Assembly: GCA_963741355.1 (NCBI GenBank)
Contig: CAVUIG010000015.1
Coordinates: forward strand, 124,001-188,000
Reading direction: 5' to 3'
Source: CAIWHR01 sp963741355
GTDB lineage: Bacteria > Pseudomonadota > Gammaproteobacteria > Burkholderiales > Casimicrobiaceae
Length of the DNA stretch: 64,000 bases
Position 1 is the first letter of the stretch. Every line of letters begins with the position of its first letter. Positions 29,330 through 38,984 of this stretch are shown here, piece after piece. The notes beneath the pieces were generated by a model. That model did not search any database and was not told where the DNA came from. It saw only the letters and a program-made list of their open reading frames with translations. A program made the position numbers and the translations under genes.

Positions 29330-30895
29330 TCACCCTGCGGCCCAGAACCGATCCGACTTCGCGAAACGGTCCGCGGCACGCGTGATGTCCTTCGCAAGCG
29401 CCGCCGAATGCGCCGCGACCCAGCCGCGTATGGCGCCCAGCATCGCGACGTCGCCGGGGGCCGCGAGGCCGGCGACGAGGTGACTGCACCGTCTGCGCGT
29501 CGTTCGCGCGTCCGAGCACATCCTGCAGCTCGGACAGCGACTTGAGATACCGGCGCGCGTGCTTGCCGTCCAAGAGCGGCGAGAAGAATTCGGCCGCGTA
29601 GCGAAGTTTTTTCGCGGCAATCCGCGCGGCATGCCGGGCTTCCGGAGTCGCCTTCGCGAGTCCGGTCGTGCTGCGCCCGACCTTGTGGTGCCGGCGATCG
29701 ATGAGTCCCGAGGCGAACACGCGCGCCGGCGCGGCGAGCGCGCGCAGCGCTTCGTCGTCGTCGCGGCCGAAGTGCGGCGTTGCGCACAGCGCGCCGGCCG
29801 CGAGCACGAGGCGCGTGAAGCGGACCGAGCGCACGGCGTCGCGCACCATCGACCGTGCCTGGGCGCGACGGGCGGAAACGCGCCGCCGCAGGCGGGCGAA
29901 ACTCGCCGCGGCGCTCCGCATCGGTGCCGAGCGCGGCCGCGATCGGCGGCAGCGTTTCGCCTGCGAACACATCCCAGTCGCGCGCTGTCCCCAGCAATCG
30001 GGCGAGCCATCGGACCTCGGCAATGAGCGCGTCGCGCCCGGGCGTCGCGGGAACGAGGCCGAGGCACGAACGCAGCCGCCGCGTCCCGATGCGCATCTGG
30101 TGCACCCATTCGGGGTCGGCGTCGGCGAGAAGTCCGGCGGCATTCCCCGCGATCTGCTCGAGGCAGCCTTGCACGATGACCCGCAATGCGTCTTCCGCCG
30201 ACGTGTCGCTGGCCAGCGCTGCCGTGCGGGCGTGCACCGGCGCCCCCACCTCGCCGTCGCCCGCGCGCGAGCGCGTAGCCGCGCTCGGCCTTGTTCGCGC
30301 TGCCGATCGCCAGCGGCACGTCCTGTGCGAGCCGTTGCGCGAGGCCGAACAGCGGAAGCGGATTGCCGGTGACGATCTCCATCTCGATTTCGGCGATCGG
30401 CGTCGTCCGGCGGCCGGCGCGAATCGAGCCGGAATCGATCGCGAGGGTCGCCGTGGTTCCATCCGGGAATGCGAGCGGAATGGCGTGGCGCACGAAATCG
30501 GTCGTGAATTGCGGTGCGAGCAGGCGCTTGCGCACGGCCTTCAGCAGCACGCGATGCCACGGCGTCGCGCCAAGGTGCGCGACATCGAAGGACGCACGCC
30601 CGAGACGGCATTCGTATTCGCTGCGCGCATGCAGTCCGGCGCTGCTGCCGGGCAGCGGCGGGCCCTTGACCGTCTGCAGCCAGCGCTTGCCCTCGCGGCG
30701 CAGCCGCAGCGCGATGCCGTGCCGCGCGAGGCGCAGATCCCGGGTGTCGTAGTACGTGCTGGTCAGATGCGTCGTGCTCGCGCGGCCGCGCTTCGCCGCC
30801 GCGATCGCCGGATGCCGCGCGAGGCGCGAGCCGCCGCCGGCGCCGGAGAGCACGCGCGGATCGAGCGCGAGCTTGAGTTCTATCTCGGTCGCCAC
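29330..30895 (-). CDS. CYTH and CHAD domain protein (three frameshifts)
   Basis: The N-terminal CYTH domain starts with the EIELKLAL motif (ExExK), the metal-binding triphosphate-hydrolase signature. The C-terminal CHAD domain has VHQMRIGTRRLRS and a matching distal ARIAAKKLRYAAEFF, both histidine/arginine patterns that bind polyphosphate. Pieces switch frame near 30260, 29890 and 29475, with the net shift returning to the starting frame, giving about 521 residues. Probable role is in inorganic polyphosphate or triphosphate metabolism; bacterial CHAD proteins associate with polyphosphate granules. The PsiF protein 1.4 kb away is also phosphate-linked by family name only. Confidence 0.85.
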   Translation of the reverse strand: MATEIELKLALDPRVLSGAGGGSRLARHPAIAAAKRGRASTTHLTSTYYDTRDLRLARHGIALRLRREGKRWLQTVKGPPLPGSSAGLHARSEYECRLGRASFDVAHLGATPWHRVLLKAVRKRLLAPQFTTDFVRHAIPLAFPDGTTATLAIDSGSIRAGRRTTPIAEIEMEIVTGNPLPLFGLAQRLAQDVPLAIGSANKAERGYALARGRRRGGGAGARPHGSAGQRHVGGRRIAGHRARLPRADRGECRRTSRRRRPRMGAPDAHRDAAAAFVPRPRSRDARARRAHCRGPMARPIAGDSARLGCVRRRNAAADRGRARHRCGAPRRVSPACGGAFPPVAPRHGRWCATPCARSASRASCSRPARCAQRRTSAATTTKRCARSPRRRACSPRDSSIAGTTRSGAARPDSRRRLRKPGMPRGLPRKNFATRPNSSRRSWTASTRAGISSRCPSCRMCSDARTTRRRCSHLVAGLAAPGDVAMLGAIRGWVAAHSAALAKDITRAADRFAKSDRFWAAG

Positions 30896-30926
30896 GGCAT
30901 TGCGGCGGGACTCTCGCGTCGCGAAG

Positions 30927-32051
30927 CTACGCGGAGTCCGCCACCTTCACCCGCCGCCGGCGCACGGCGTCGGCAAGGAGCTCGAGCGTCGTGACGGTCG
31001 TTTCCCAGCCGATGCAGGCGTCGGTGATCGACACGCCGTATTCGAGCTCCCGGCCGGGGACGAGATCCTGGCGCCCCTCGTTGAGATGGCTTTCGAGCAT
31101 CACGCCGAAGATCCGCTCATCGCCGCCGGCGATCTGCGCGGCGACGTCGCGCGCGACGTCGACCTGCCGTTCGTGGCTCTTGCGGCTGTTCGCGTGCGAG
31201 CAGTCGATCATCAGTCGGGCGGCAAGTCCCGCGGCGGCGAGCTCGGCGCAGGTCGCCTCGACGCTTGCCGCGTCGTAGTTCGGCGCCTTGCCTCCGCGCA
31301 GGATGATGTGGCCGTCCTCGTTGCCCGCGGTGTGCACGATCGCCGAATGGCCCCCCTTGGTCACCGAGAGGAAATGGTGCGGCGCCGATGCCGCCTTGAT
31401 CGCGTCGACGGCGATGCGGACGTCGCCGTCGGTGCCGTTCTTGAACCCGACGGGGCACGACAACCCCGAAGCGAGCTCGCGGTGCACCTGGCTTTCGGTC
31501 GTGCGCGCGCCGATCGCGCCCCACGCGATCAGATCGGCGATGTACTGCGGCGTGATCATGTCGAGGTATTCGGTGCCGGCGGGCAGGTCGAGCTCGTTGA
31601 TCTCGAGCAGGATCCGCCGGGCGAGGCGCAGGCCGTCGTTGATGCGGTAGCTGTCGTCGAGGTTGGGGTCGTTGATGAGACCTTTCCAGCCGACCGTCGT
31701 GCGCGGCTTCTCGAAATAGACGCGCATGACGAGGACGAGTTCGCTCGCCAGCCCGGCGCGAAGCGCCGCGAGTCGCGTCGCATATTCGATCGCCGCGTCG
31801 TAATCGTGGATCGAGCAGGGTCCGACCACGACCTCGAGGCGATCGTCCGCGCCGTGCAGCACGCGATGGATGGCCTGCCGGGCCTCGTAGGTGGTCGTCG
31901 CGGCGCGCCCGGAGGCCGGAAACTCACGCAGCAGGTGCGACGGCGGGGCGAGCTCCGTGATCCCGCGGATCCGCGTGTCGTCGATGGGCAGCGGGGCCGC
32001 GGAATGCGACGCCGCGGCGGCGCGGTTGCGGTTGGCAGTGGAGGCGGTCAC
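30927..32051 (-). CDS. aroG: 3-deoxy-7-phosphoheptulonate (DAHP) synthase, class I
   Basis: First step of the shikimate pathway, joining phosphoenolpyruvate and erythrose-4-phosphate. The 374-residue protein has VVGPCSIHD, RVYFEKPRTTVGWKG, NDPNLD and the C-terminal HANSRKSHERQ motif with metal ligands, all typical of class I-alpha AroF/G/H enzymes. The start is GTG with a weak ribosome-binding site. Which aromatic amino acid inhibits it cannot be seen. Erythrose-4-phosphate is produced by the transketolase at 5-7 kb, so the two are metabolically linked. Confidence 0.95.
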   Translation of the reverse strand: MTASTANRNRAAAASHSAAPLPIDDTRIRGITELAPPSHLLREFPASGRAATTTYEARQAIHRVLHGADDRLEVVVGPCSIHDYDAAIEYATRLAALRAGLASELVLVMRVYFEKPRTTVGWKGLINDPNLDDSYRINDGLRLARRILLEINELDLPAGTEYLDMITPQYIADLIAWGAIGARTTESQVHRELASGLSCPVGFKNGTDGDVRIAVDAIKAASAPHHFLSVTKGGHSAIVHTAGNEDGHIILRGGKAPNYDAASVEATCAELAAAGLAARLMIDCSHANSRKSHERQVDVARDVAAQIAGGDERIFGVMLESHLNEGRQDLVPGRELEYGVSITDACIGWETTVTTLELLADAVRRRRVKVADSA

Positions 32052-32340
32052 GGTCGGGGTCTCGTTGGTTTATTCATTAAAAACAATGTGTTGCAATATC
32101 AAGCGCAGGCAACTCTTCATTCTGCCACGGCCGATGCTGCAATGCATCAGACGAATATGCCACACGCCCGGACCGGGGACCGCGGAAATCGTTGCTTCGC
32201 GTCCTTTTGTTGTCTTAGACTCAAGGCCGCCGCGTCGGAAACGCAGGACCGACCGAGGCGGCGGAAAGACCATGATAGTTCGGCCGGCTCCGGAATACCG
32301 GGTCCGACCTTCCCGCCCCACCGATTTCTAGGAGATCCGA

Positions 32341-32766
32341 ATGCAAAAGCTCGTTGCCGTGGCACTGGGGGCGGTGTTCGCGCTCGCGGCCATCCCTGCC
32401 ATCGCTGCCGACAACGCGCAGCAGGACAAGATGAAGGCCTGCAATACGAAGGCGACCGGGATGACCGGAGACGCTCGCAAGGAATTCATGAAGACGTGCC
32501 TCTCCGCGGATGCCGCCGCGGCGCCGGCTGCGCCGATGACGCAGCAGGAGAAGATGAAGGTCTGCAATGCCAAGGCGGGCGACATGAAGGGCGACGACCG
32601 CAAGAAATTCATGTCGACTTGTCTGTCGGGCGATGCTGCCAAGGCGCCCGCTGCGGCTGCGGCCCCGATGACGCAGCAGGAAAAGATGAAGGCGTGCAAC
32701 ACCAAGGCGGGCGACATGAAGGGCGACGATCGCAAGAAGTTCATGTCGACCTGCCTCGCCAGCTGA
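32341..32766 (+). CDS. psiF: PsiF-family secreted protein with three repeats
   Basis: A 141-residue protein with a signal peptide (to about residue 22, PAIAA), then three PsiF repeats at residues 27-55, 68-96 and 112-140. Each carries a KMKxCN start and a FMxTCL end, with two cysteines 19 residues apart, most likely a disulfide. Repeats 2 and 3 are almost identical, which suggests a recent internal duplication. E. coli PsiF was named for induction by phosphate starvation; its function is unknown. AGGAG precedes the ATG, and an intrinsic terminator follows. Confidence 0.92.
   Translation: MQKLVAVALGAVFALAAIPAIAADNAQQDKMKACNTKATGMTGDARKEFMKTCLSADAAAAPAAPMTQQEKMKVCNAKAGDMKGDDRKKFMSTCLSGDAAKAPAAAAAPMTQQEKMKACNTKAGDMKGDDRKKFMSTCLAS
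32419..32760 (+). repeat. Three tandem PsiF repeats
   Basis: Three tandem units of about 87 bp of core sequence, separated by alanine/proline-rich linkers. Units two and three begin at 32542 and 32674 and are nearly identical at the protein level. The first is more diverged. Such recently copied units can change number by slippage or recombination. Confidence 0.8.
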
Positions 32767-32844
32767 CGCCGCACCGCACCCGCGCTTCGCGCGGGAACCG
32801 AACACGGCCGGGTGACCTCCTGTCCATCCGGCCGCGACTGACAG

Positions 32845-32879
32845 GGCCCCGCCGGGCAACCGGCCGGGGCCTTGTTTTT
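32845..32879 (+). terminator. Intrinsic terminator of psiF
   Basis: A GC stem of eleven pairs with one bulged C (GGCCCCG-CCGG with CCGGCCGGGGCC) closes a GCAA tetraloop and is followed by TTGTTTTT. It lies 79 bp after the psiF stop and ends just before the convergent rlmI stop. Confidence 0.85.
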
Positions 32880-32892
32880 GGCGGCCCCGGCG

Positions 32893-34125
32893 TCAGCCGA
32901 TCTTTCGCAGCAGCAATCCCTTGAGGTAGTCGCCTTCCGGAAATGCGAGCGTGACCGGGTGGTCCGGGCTTGCCGTAAAGCGACCGACGATCGCCGCGTC
33001 GGCCAGCGCGTCCTGCGCCGCGCCCGCCAGGATCTGCCCGAAGAGCTTCGCGTCGATGGCCGCCGAGCATGAGAACGTCGCGAGGAGGCCGTCATCGCGC
33101 AGCAGCTTGAGCGCGAGCAGGTTGATGTCCTTGTAGGCGCGGGCGGCGCGCTCGGCGTGCGCGGCGGTCGGAGCGAATTTCGGCGGGTCGAGCACGATCA
33201 GGTCGAAGCGTGCGCCGGCATCGCGCAGGCGGCGCAGCTCGGTGAACGCGTCGCCTTCCTGCCAGGTCGCGCGCTCGGCCGGAAGCTCCGGGTTTCGCGC
33301 CAGATTGTCGCGCGCCCGCGCGAGCGCGTCGCCGGCGCTGTCGATCGACAGCACGCTCGCCGCGCCGCCGGCGAGACCGGCCAGCGAGAATGCGCCCGTG
33401 TAGCAGAACACGTTGAGCATCGCCCGGCCCGCCGCGTGCGCGCGCACGGTCTTCCGGCTGTCGCGCTGGTCGAGGTAGAAGCCGGTCTTGTGACCCGCGA
33501 CGACGTCGACGCCGTACGCGATGCCGTCTTCCTGCATCGACACATCGTCGGGCAGGGATCCGTGCATCACACCCGTGCGGGGCGGCAGCCCCTCGAGCGA
33601 GCGCACCTCGACGTCGGAGCGTTCGTAAATGCACGTGACGCCGGATTCCTCCGCGAGGGCTGCGACGATCACATCGCGCCAGCGCTCCGGTCCCGCCGCC
33701 GAGAGCTGGACCACGATGGTGTCACCGTACCGGTCGGCGACGAGCCCCGGCAACCCGTCCGCCTCGCCGTGGATGAGCCGGCACGCGGTGTGGCGCGCGT
33801 CGCGCAGCGGCACGCGTCGCTCCGCGGCAGCGTGAATCCGGTCCTGCAGGAAACGCGCATCGACCGGCTGCGCCGGATCGAACGTCCACACGCGGGCGCG
33901 AATCTGCGACGCAGGCGAGTACGCGGCGCGGGCCAGGAATTTTCCGGAGGCGCTCGCCACCGTGACCGTGTCGCCCGTCGCGGGATCGCCGTCGACGCGG
34001 TCGATTGCGCCGGAGAAGATCCACGGATGCCGCCGCTGCAGCGATTTCTCGCGGCCGGGCTTCAGTATCAGCGTCGCGTCGACGCCGCGCGGTGTCGGCA
34101 AGTTCGGATTATCCCAGCGCCACAC
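32893..34125 (-). CDS. rlmI: 23S rRNA (cytosine-C5) methyltransferase RlmI-like
   Basis: SAM-dependent rRNA methyltransferase with an N-terminal PUA domain (LKPGREKSLQRRHPWIFSGAI), an EEHRMD-like middle domain and a C-terminal Rossmann fold. Motif I is NVFCYTGAFSLAGL, motif IV is VLDPPKFAP and the catalytic cysteine is in FSCSAA. The frame allows 410 residues from a GTG at 34125, overlapping the upstream gene by 17 bp; the usual family start is closer to LILKPGREK, so the true start may lie 15-20 codons downstream. The substrate C1962 of 23S rRNA is known for E. coli RlmI. Confidence 0.9.
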   Translation of the reverse strand: MWRWDNPNLPTPRGVDATLILKPGREKSLQRRHPWIFSGAIDRVDGDPATGDTVTVASASGKFLARAAYSPASQIRARVWTFDPAQPVDARFLQDRIHAAAERRVPLRDARHTACRLIHGEADGLPGLVADRYGDTIVVQLSAAGPERWRDVIVAALAEESGVTCIYERSDVEVRSLEGLPPRTGVMHGSLPDDVSMQEDGIAYGVDVVAGHKTGFYLDQRDSRKTVRAHAAGRAMLNVFCYTGAFSLAGLAGGAASVLSIDSAGDALARARDNLARNPELPAERATWQEGDAFTELRRLRDAGARFDLIVLDPPKFAPTAAHAERAARAYKDINLLALKLLRDDGLLATFSCSAAIDAKLFGQILAGAAQDALADAAIVGRFTASPDHPVTLAFPEGDYLKGLLLRKIG

Positions 34126-35155
34126 CCGCCAGACGCCCGATCGCGTACGTCACCGTGCCGGCGATCGCGCCGAGCAACAGCATGCGGGCGCCCGAATAGA
34201 CCGAGTTGCGGCCGGTGAAAAGCGATAGCAGCGCGCCAACCGTAAAGAGCGACACGGCGCTGATTGCGATGGCGATCGGCAGGGACTTCGGCCCGGGCGC
34301 GACGACGAAGGGAATGAGCGGCAGCAGCGCCCCCGCCCCGAACGACACGAACGACGAGATCGCCACCCCCCAGGGAGAGCCCAGCTCCTCGGGATTGAGC
34401 CCGAGCTCCTCGCGCGCGAGCGTGTCGAGCGCATGCTCCGGATCGGCGACGATGCGATTCGCGAGCTTGGTCGCCTCCGCCGCCGGCAGCCCCTTCGCCG
34501 CGTAGATGAGCGCAAGCTCCTGCGCCTCGGCCTCCGGGTACTGCATGAGCTCGTCGCGCTCGAGGCCGATCTGGTATTCGTAGAGTTCGCGCTGCGAGCG
34601 CACCGACACGTATTCGCCGGCGGCCATCGCGAAGGCACCCGCGCACATGCCGGCGACACCGGTGAGCAGCACCACATGCGGGTCGGCGCTCGCTCCGGCG
34701 ATGCCGAGGATCAGCCCCGAATTCGACACGAGCCCGTCGTTGACGCCGAATACCGCGGCGCGCAGGTTGTTGCCGCTGCCGAGCCCGCGGTGGCGGTGCT
34801 CGAACGTCGCGCCGGCCGTCGGCGTCGTGTGGCCGGGATCGCGGCCGAGCGAGGTCCCGTAGACGCTCATCCCGCGCACCTTCATTGCGGCGAGCACGTT
34901 CTTGATGCGCCGCGGCCCCAGCCACTTCACGAGCCACGCGACGAATCGCGTGCGCGCGTCGGGCACGAACGGAGCGGGCGCCTCGGCGCCGCGGGCGGTG
35001 AGCTGCGCGCGCCAGATCGCCGCCTGCGCCTCGGCCTCGCCGGCGAGGCGGCGAAAGAGCTCGGCGCGGGTCGTTCCGGCCTCCGCCTCCGCACAGGCGC
35101 GATACAGAAACACCGAGCGCTGCTCCTCGTACCAGCTTTCGAGCGGGTTGGACAT
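34109..35155 (-). CDS. VIT1/CCC1-family transporter with N-terminal ferritin-like domain
   Basis: A 348-residue protein. The first 110 residues are helical with glutamates spaced like a ferritin-like or rubrerythrin domain (YEEQRSVFLYRACAEAEAG, LFRRLAGEAEAQAAIW). The rest is a five-helix VIT1/CCC1 domain starting at AAVFGVNDGLVSNSGLILG, with MAAGEYVSVRSQRE and the acidic stretch of the metal-binding segment. VIT1/CCC1 proteins move iron or manganese out of the cytoplasm. The fusion suggests that iron is bound and handed to the transporter. It overlaps rlmI by 17 bp. Confidence 0.92.
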   Translation of the reverse strand: MSNPLESWYEEQRSVFLYRACAEAEAGTTRAELFRRLAGEAEAQAAIWRAQLTARGAEAPAPFVPDARTRFVAWLVKWLGPRRIKNVLAAMKVRGMSVYGTSLGRDPGHTTPTAGATFEHRHRGLGSGNNLRAAVFGVNDGLVSNSGLILGIAGASADPHVVLLTGVAGMCAGAFAMAAGEYVSVRSQRELYEYQIGLERDELMQYPEAEAQELALIYAAKGLPAAEATKLANRIVADPEHALDTLAREELGLNPEELGSPWGVAISSFVSFGAGALLPLIPFVVAPGPKSLPIAIAISAVSLFTVGALLSLFTGRNSVYSGARMLLLGAIAGTVTYAIGRLAGVALG

Positions 35156-35186
35156 GGCGAAGTCTCGGAGAAGGCGGGCGCCGGAT

Positions 35187-36146
35187 TCAGGCCAGCGCGG
35201 CCTCGATTCGCGCCATCACATCGGGCGCGAGCTTCGGCACGACGTCGAGCGCCTTCAGATTCTCGCGAACCTGCGCGGGACGCGTCGCGCCGGTGATCAC
35301 GCTCGACACATTGGGATTCTTGAGGCACCACGCGAGCGACAGTTGCGCAAGCGTGCACGAGAGATCCTTGGCGATCGGCTCGAGCCGCTTCACGACGGCG
35401 ATCTTCGCGGCGTCCGTCAGCCGCTCGGCCAGCCATTCGTAGCCCTTGAGCGCGCCGCGCGAATCGGGCGGGATGCCGGCGTTGTACTTGCCGGTCAGCA
35501 TCCCGGATGCGAGCGGGCTCCAGATCGTCGTCCCGAGCCCGATGTCGCGGTAGAGCTGCGCGTACTCCTGCTCGACGCGCTCGCGATGGAAGAGATTGTA
35601 TTGCGGCTGCTCCATCACCGGCTTGTGCAGGTGATGCCGCTCGGCGATCTGCCACGCCGCCATGATCTCGGCCGCCGTCCATTCGGACGTGCCCCAGTAG
35701 TGTGCCTTGCCCGAGCTCACGATGTCGTGCATCGCGTAGACGGTTTCCTCGATCGGCGTGTCGGGATCGGCGCGATGGCAGAACACGAGATCGACGTAGT
35801 CGAGCGCGAGCCGCGAGAGCGAGCCGTCCATCGCCTGCATCAGGTATTTCCGGTTGAGCGTGTTCTTCTCGTTGGGCCCGTCGAACATGCCCCAGTAGAA
35901 CTTGGTCGAGATCACGTAGGACGAGCGGCGCCAGCCCATCTTCTTCAACGCCGCGCCCATGATTGTTTCCGAGGCACCCTTCGCATAGACCTCGGCGTTG
36001 TCGAAGAAATTGACGCCGGCGTCGTATGCGGCCGCCATGCAATCGCGGGCGAGGTCCTCGCCCATCTGGTTGCCGTAGGTCACCCACGAGCCGAACGAGA
36101 GCTCGCTCACCTTGAGACCGGAGCGGCCGAGCCGGCGATAGTTCAT
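35187..36146 (-). CDS. Aldo/keto reductase
   Basis: NADPH-dependent reductase of the AKR superfamily, most like the YghZ/potassium-channel beta subunit group. The 319-residue protein has the active-site set: aspartate and tyrosine in FFDNAEVYAKG, lysine in VISTKFYWG and histidine in FCHRADPDTP. The C-terminal cofactor segment is intact. The ATG at 36146 matches the usual MNYRRLGRSGLKVSELSFG start. It diverges from the S9 peptidase gene across an inverted repeat containing both promoters. Confidence 0.95.
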   Translation of the reverse strand: MNYRRLGRSGLKVSELSFGSWVTYGNQMGEDLARDCMAAAYDAGVNFFDNAEVYAKGASETIMGAALKKMGWRRSSYVISTKFYWGMFDGPNEKNTLNRKYLMQAMDGSLSRLALDYVDLVFCHRADPDTPIEETVYAMHDIVSSGKAHYWGTSEWTAAEIMAAWQIAERHHLHKPVMEQPQYNLFHRERVEQEYAQLYRDIGLGTTIWSPLASGMLTGKYNAGIPPDSRGALKGYEWLAERLTDAAKIAVVKRLEPIAKDLSCTLAQLSLAWCLKNPNVSSVITGATRPAQVRENLKALDVVPKLAPDVMARIEAALA

Positions 36147-36216
36147 GGTCGTCATTGTGGTCTTTGCAAAATGGAAAATGGAGGTGCGGGGGCGCGGGCG
36201 CGGTACGGTGCCCGGC

Positions 36217-36241
36217 GTACAATCGCGAGCGCACATTGTAC
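36217..36241. promoter_or_regulatory. Inverted repeat with two facing -10 hexamers
   Basis: Perfect 7-bp arms GTACAAT and ATTGTAC are separated by 11 bp. Each arm contains TACAAT, a five-of-six -10 match, on opposite strands. The plus-strand copy (36218) suits the peptidase gene at 36258. The minus-strand copy (36240-36235) suits the aldo/keto reductase at 36146. Transcripts would cross, so the two promoters probably exclude each other; the repeat could also be a dimer binding site. No -35 match is seen on either side. Confidence 0.5.
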
Positions 36242-36257
36242 CTACAAGGACCCGGGA

Positions 36258-38326
36258 ATGGCCTCCACGATTCATCGAAAGTCCCGCCGCGCGACCCGCC
36301 GCGTGACGTCGAGCAAGCCGCCACTCGACGTCGATGCGCTGTGGTCGATCAAGCGGATCGGCACGCCGACGCTCTCACCCGACGGCAGGCAGGCGTGCAG
36401 CGCGGTGACGAGCTTCGACATGGAGACCAACGAGAGCCGCACCGAGCTCTGGCTGTTTCCGACCGGGCATGGCGGCGACGGCGGGCGATTGCGCGCACGG
36501 CGACTCACCGCGGGCGACAAGGACAGCGATCCCAAATGGTCGCCTGACGGCCGCTTCATCGCGTTCACCGCGAAGCGCAAGGACGATGAGGAGGCGCAGG
36601 TCTACCTCATCGCGCCCGACGGCGGCGAGGCGACGCGCCTCACGCGCGTCGCGACCGGATGCCTTGCGCCGAAATGGTTCGCCGACGGCAAGCGGATCGC
36701 GTTCGTGTCGTGGGTGTGGCGCGACCTCGCGACCGACGCGCTGCAGGCGAAGCGGCGCAAGGAGCGCAAGGATTCGAAAGTCAAGGCACACGTCAGCGAG
36801 CGCGCTGAATATCGATTCTGGGACCACTGGCTCACCGACGGACGCGAGCCGCACGTGCTCGTCTGCGACGTCGCCTCGGGGCGCTCCCGCGACGCGCTCG
36901 CCGGCACCGGACTCGCGCTGCCGCCGTGGGAGCCGGGTTCGGGTGACTACGACATCGCGCCGGACGGTCGCGAGCTCGCGATCACCGCCGACCTCGCCCC
37001 CGAACCGGGGATGATGAACCAGCGCGACATCGTGATCGTGAATCTCGCGACGCGCCGCAAGCGGGTGCTCACCGCGGCGACGAGGACCGACGACGCATCC
37101 CCCGTCTACTCGCCGGACGGACGCACACTCGCGTTCCACTCGTACGACACCGATCGCTCGTTCAACGATCAGGGCACGATCACGCTGCTCGCCCGCACGA
37201 CGGGGCGAAAGCGCACGCTTGCGCCGAAATCGATCGGCAGACGACGCATTTGACGTTCACGCCGGACAGCCGCGCGCTGCTGTTCACGCTCGAGAGCCAC
37301 GGGCGCGTCGGCATTGCCAGGCTACCCGTTGATGCTCCGGATCGCGCCGTGCCCACGCTCGTCGCCGGCGGCGGCACGGTCGGCGGATTCGCGCAATCGC
37401 GCGACGGGGCCGTGATCGCCTTCGACCGCTCCTCCAATACGCATCCGCCTGCGCTCTTTGCGTGTCGCGCCGACGGCGGCGGCGAGCGCTCGATCGAATC
37501 GGTCAATCGGGCGCTGCTCGCGCGGCACGCCTTCGGCGAGATGCGCGAGGTGACGGTGAAGGGCTGGGGCGGCGAGCCGGTGCAGATGTTCGTCGTCTAT
37601 CCACCGAACTTCGACCCGGCGAAGAAATGGCCGCTGCTGCATTCGATCCACGGCGGGCCGCATGCGGCGCACCTGGACGGCTGGCACTTTCGCTGGAACA
37701 CGCAGGTGTTCGCGGGCAAGGGCTACGTCGTCGCCTGCGTCAACTACCACGGATCATCAGGATTCGGGCAGAAATGGCTGGAGACGATCACTCGCCGTTA
37801 CGGCGAAAAGGAATTCGCCGACGTCGAGGCGGGCACGGACTGGTTGCAGCGGCAGGGTTACATCGATCGCGCGCGGCTCACCGCCACCGGCGGAAGCTAT
37901 GGCGGATTCATGGTCGCCTACATGAATGGCAACACCGATCGCTACAAGGCGTACGTGTGCCACGCCGGATGCTATGACTGGGTCAGCATGATGGCGACCG
38001 ACGGCTACCGTTTCTTCGCCAAGGAGCTCGGCGCGTTTCACTGGGACAACCCGGCGCTGGTGATGCGCCAGTCGCCGCATCATTACGTGAAGCGCGCGAA
38101 GACGCCGACGCTGGTGGTTCACGGCGAGCTCGACTATCGCGTCCCTGCGACACAGGCGCTCCAGTACTACGATTCGCTGAAGGCGAAGGACGTCCCGGCG
38201 CGGCTCGTGTACTTCCCGGACGAGAACCACTGGATTCTGAAGCCGCAGAACTCGCGGCTGTGGTACCGCGAATTCTTCGACTGGGTGAAGCGCTTCGCAC
38301 CAGCAGGACCGACGCGCGGACGCTGA
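36258..38326 (+). CDS. S9-family prolyl-oligopeptidase-like serine peptidase (one frameshift)
   Basis: An acyl-aminoacyl-peptidase/dipeptidyl-peptidase-like enzyme. The N-terminal beta-propeller shows repeated TolB-like blades (WSPDGRFIAF, YSPDGRTLAF, FTPDSRALLF). The C-terminal hydrolase has the nucleophile in TGGSYGGFM, aspartate in GELDYRVP and histidine in DENHW. The last third is in another frame; the switch falls near 37215-37235 and one lost base restores it. The corrected length is about 689 residues. No signal peptide is seen, so it is probably cytoplasmic. Confidence 0.92.
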
Positions 38327-38356
38327 TCGACATCGCCGCCGGCAGCGGCGCGGAAT

Positions 38357-38761
38357 TCAGACCGCGGTGACCGGCGGACCGCCCAGCTTGCGCTCGTAGC
38401 GCTCCTGGCACGCGACGCATCGCGTGGCGGTCGGATGGGCTGCGAGCCGTGCCGGCGCGATCGGTTCGCCGCAGTCGCGGCACTCACCGTACGTGCCCGC
38501 GCGCATGCGGGCGAGCGCGGCGTCGACCTCGGCCAGCTCGGTCAGCGCATGCCGCACCTCGGCGATGTCGAGCTCCGCCAGCCCATCGGCGACGCCCCAT
38601 TCGTCGCCGCTTTCCTTGATCCGGTTGCGCAGCCCCACGACCCGATCGTCGTCGCTGCCGTCGAGCTGCGTCTTCACCTCGACGCGTAGCGTGGCGCGGC
38701 GTGACTCGAGCTCGCGCTTCAGGCGGGGCAGGTCCACGGATTCTGCAGGCCGGTTTTTCAT
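38357..38761 (-). CDS. DksA/TraR-type zinc-finger protein
   Basis: A 134-residue protein with a helical N-terminal half and a C-terminal zinc finger YGECRDCGEPIAPARLAAHPTATRCVACQ (four cysteines). It resembles the short TraR/DksA-like and YocK families that bind RNA polymerase through the secondary channel or are of unknown function. The N-terminal acidic tip, which in DksA is DXXDXA, is not obvious here. It converges on the S9 peptidase gene. Confidence 0.9.
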   Translation of the reverse strand: MKNRPAESVDLPRLKRELESRRATLRVEVKTQLDGSDDDRVVGLRNRIKESGDEWGVADGLAELDIAEVRHALTELAEVDAALARMRAGTYGECRDCGEPIAPARLAAHPTATRCVACQERYERKLGGPPVTAV

Positions 38762-38984
38762 GTCGGGAGACCTTCTGCTTCAGGGGGGAACGGACTCGCC
38801 TCCATTATCGCCTTTTTGGGCGGCCGGCGAGCCGCCCCGCATTATCCCGTCAAAGCGCGGCCGCGGCCGCTTGAAACCCCGCGAACGGGCCGCAGATAGG
38901 TATGCGAGACGGTGGCCGGCTGGCGGTGCCATTTCCCGCGCGGTCCGGTGCCGTCGATTTCCCACGCACAGAAAAGGGCTAGAC

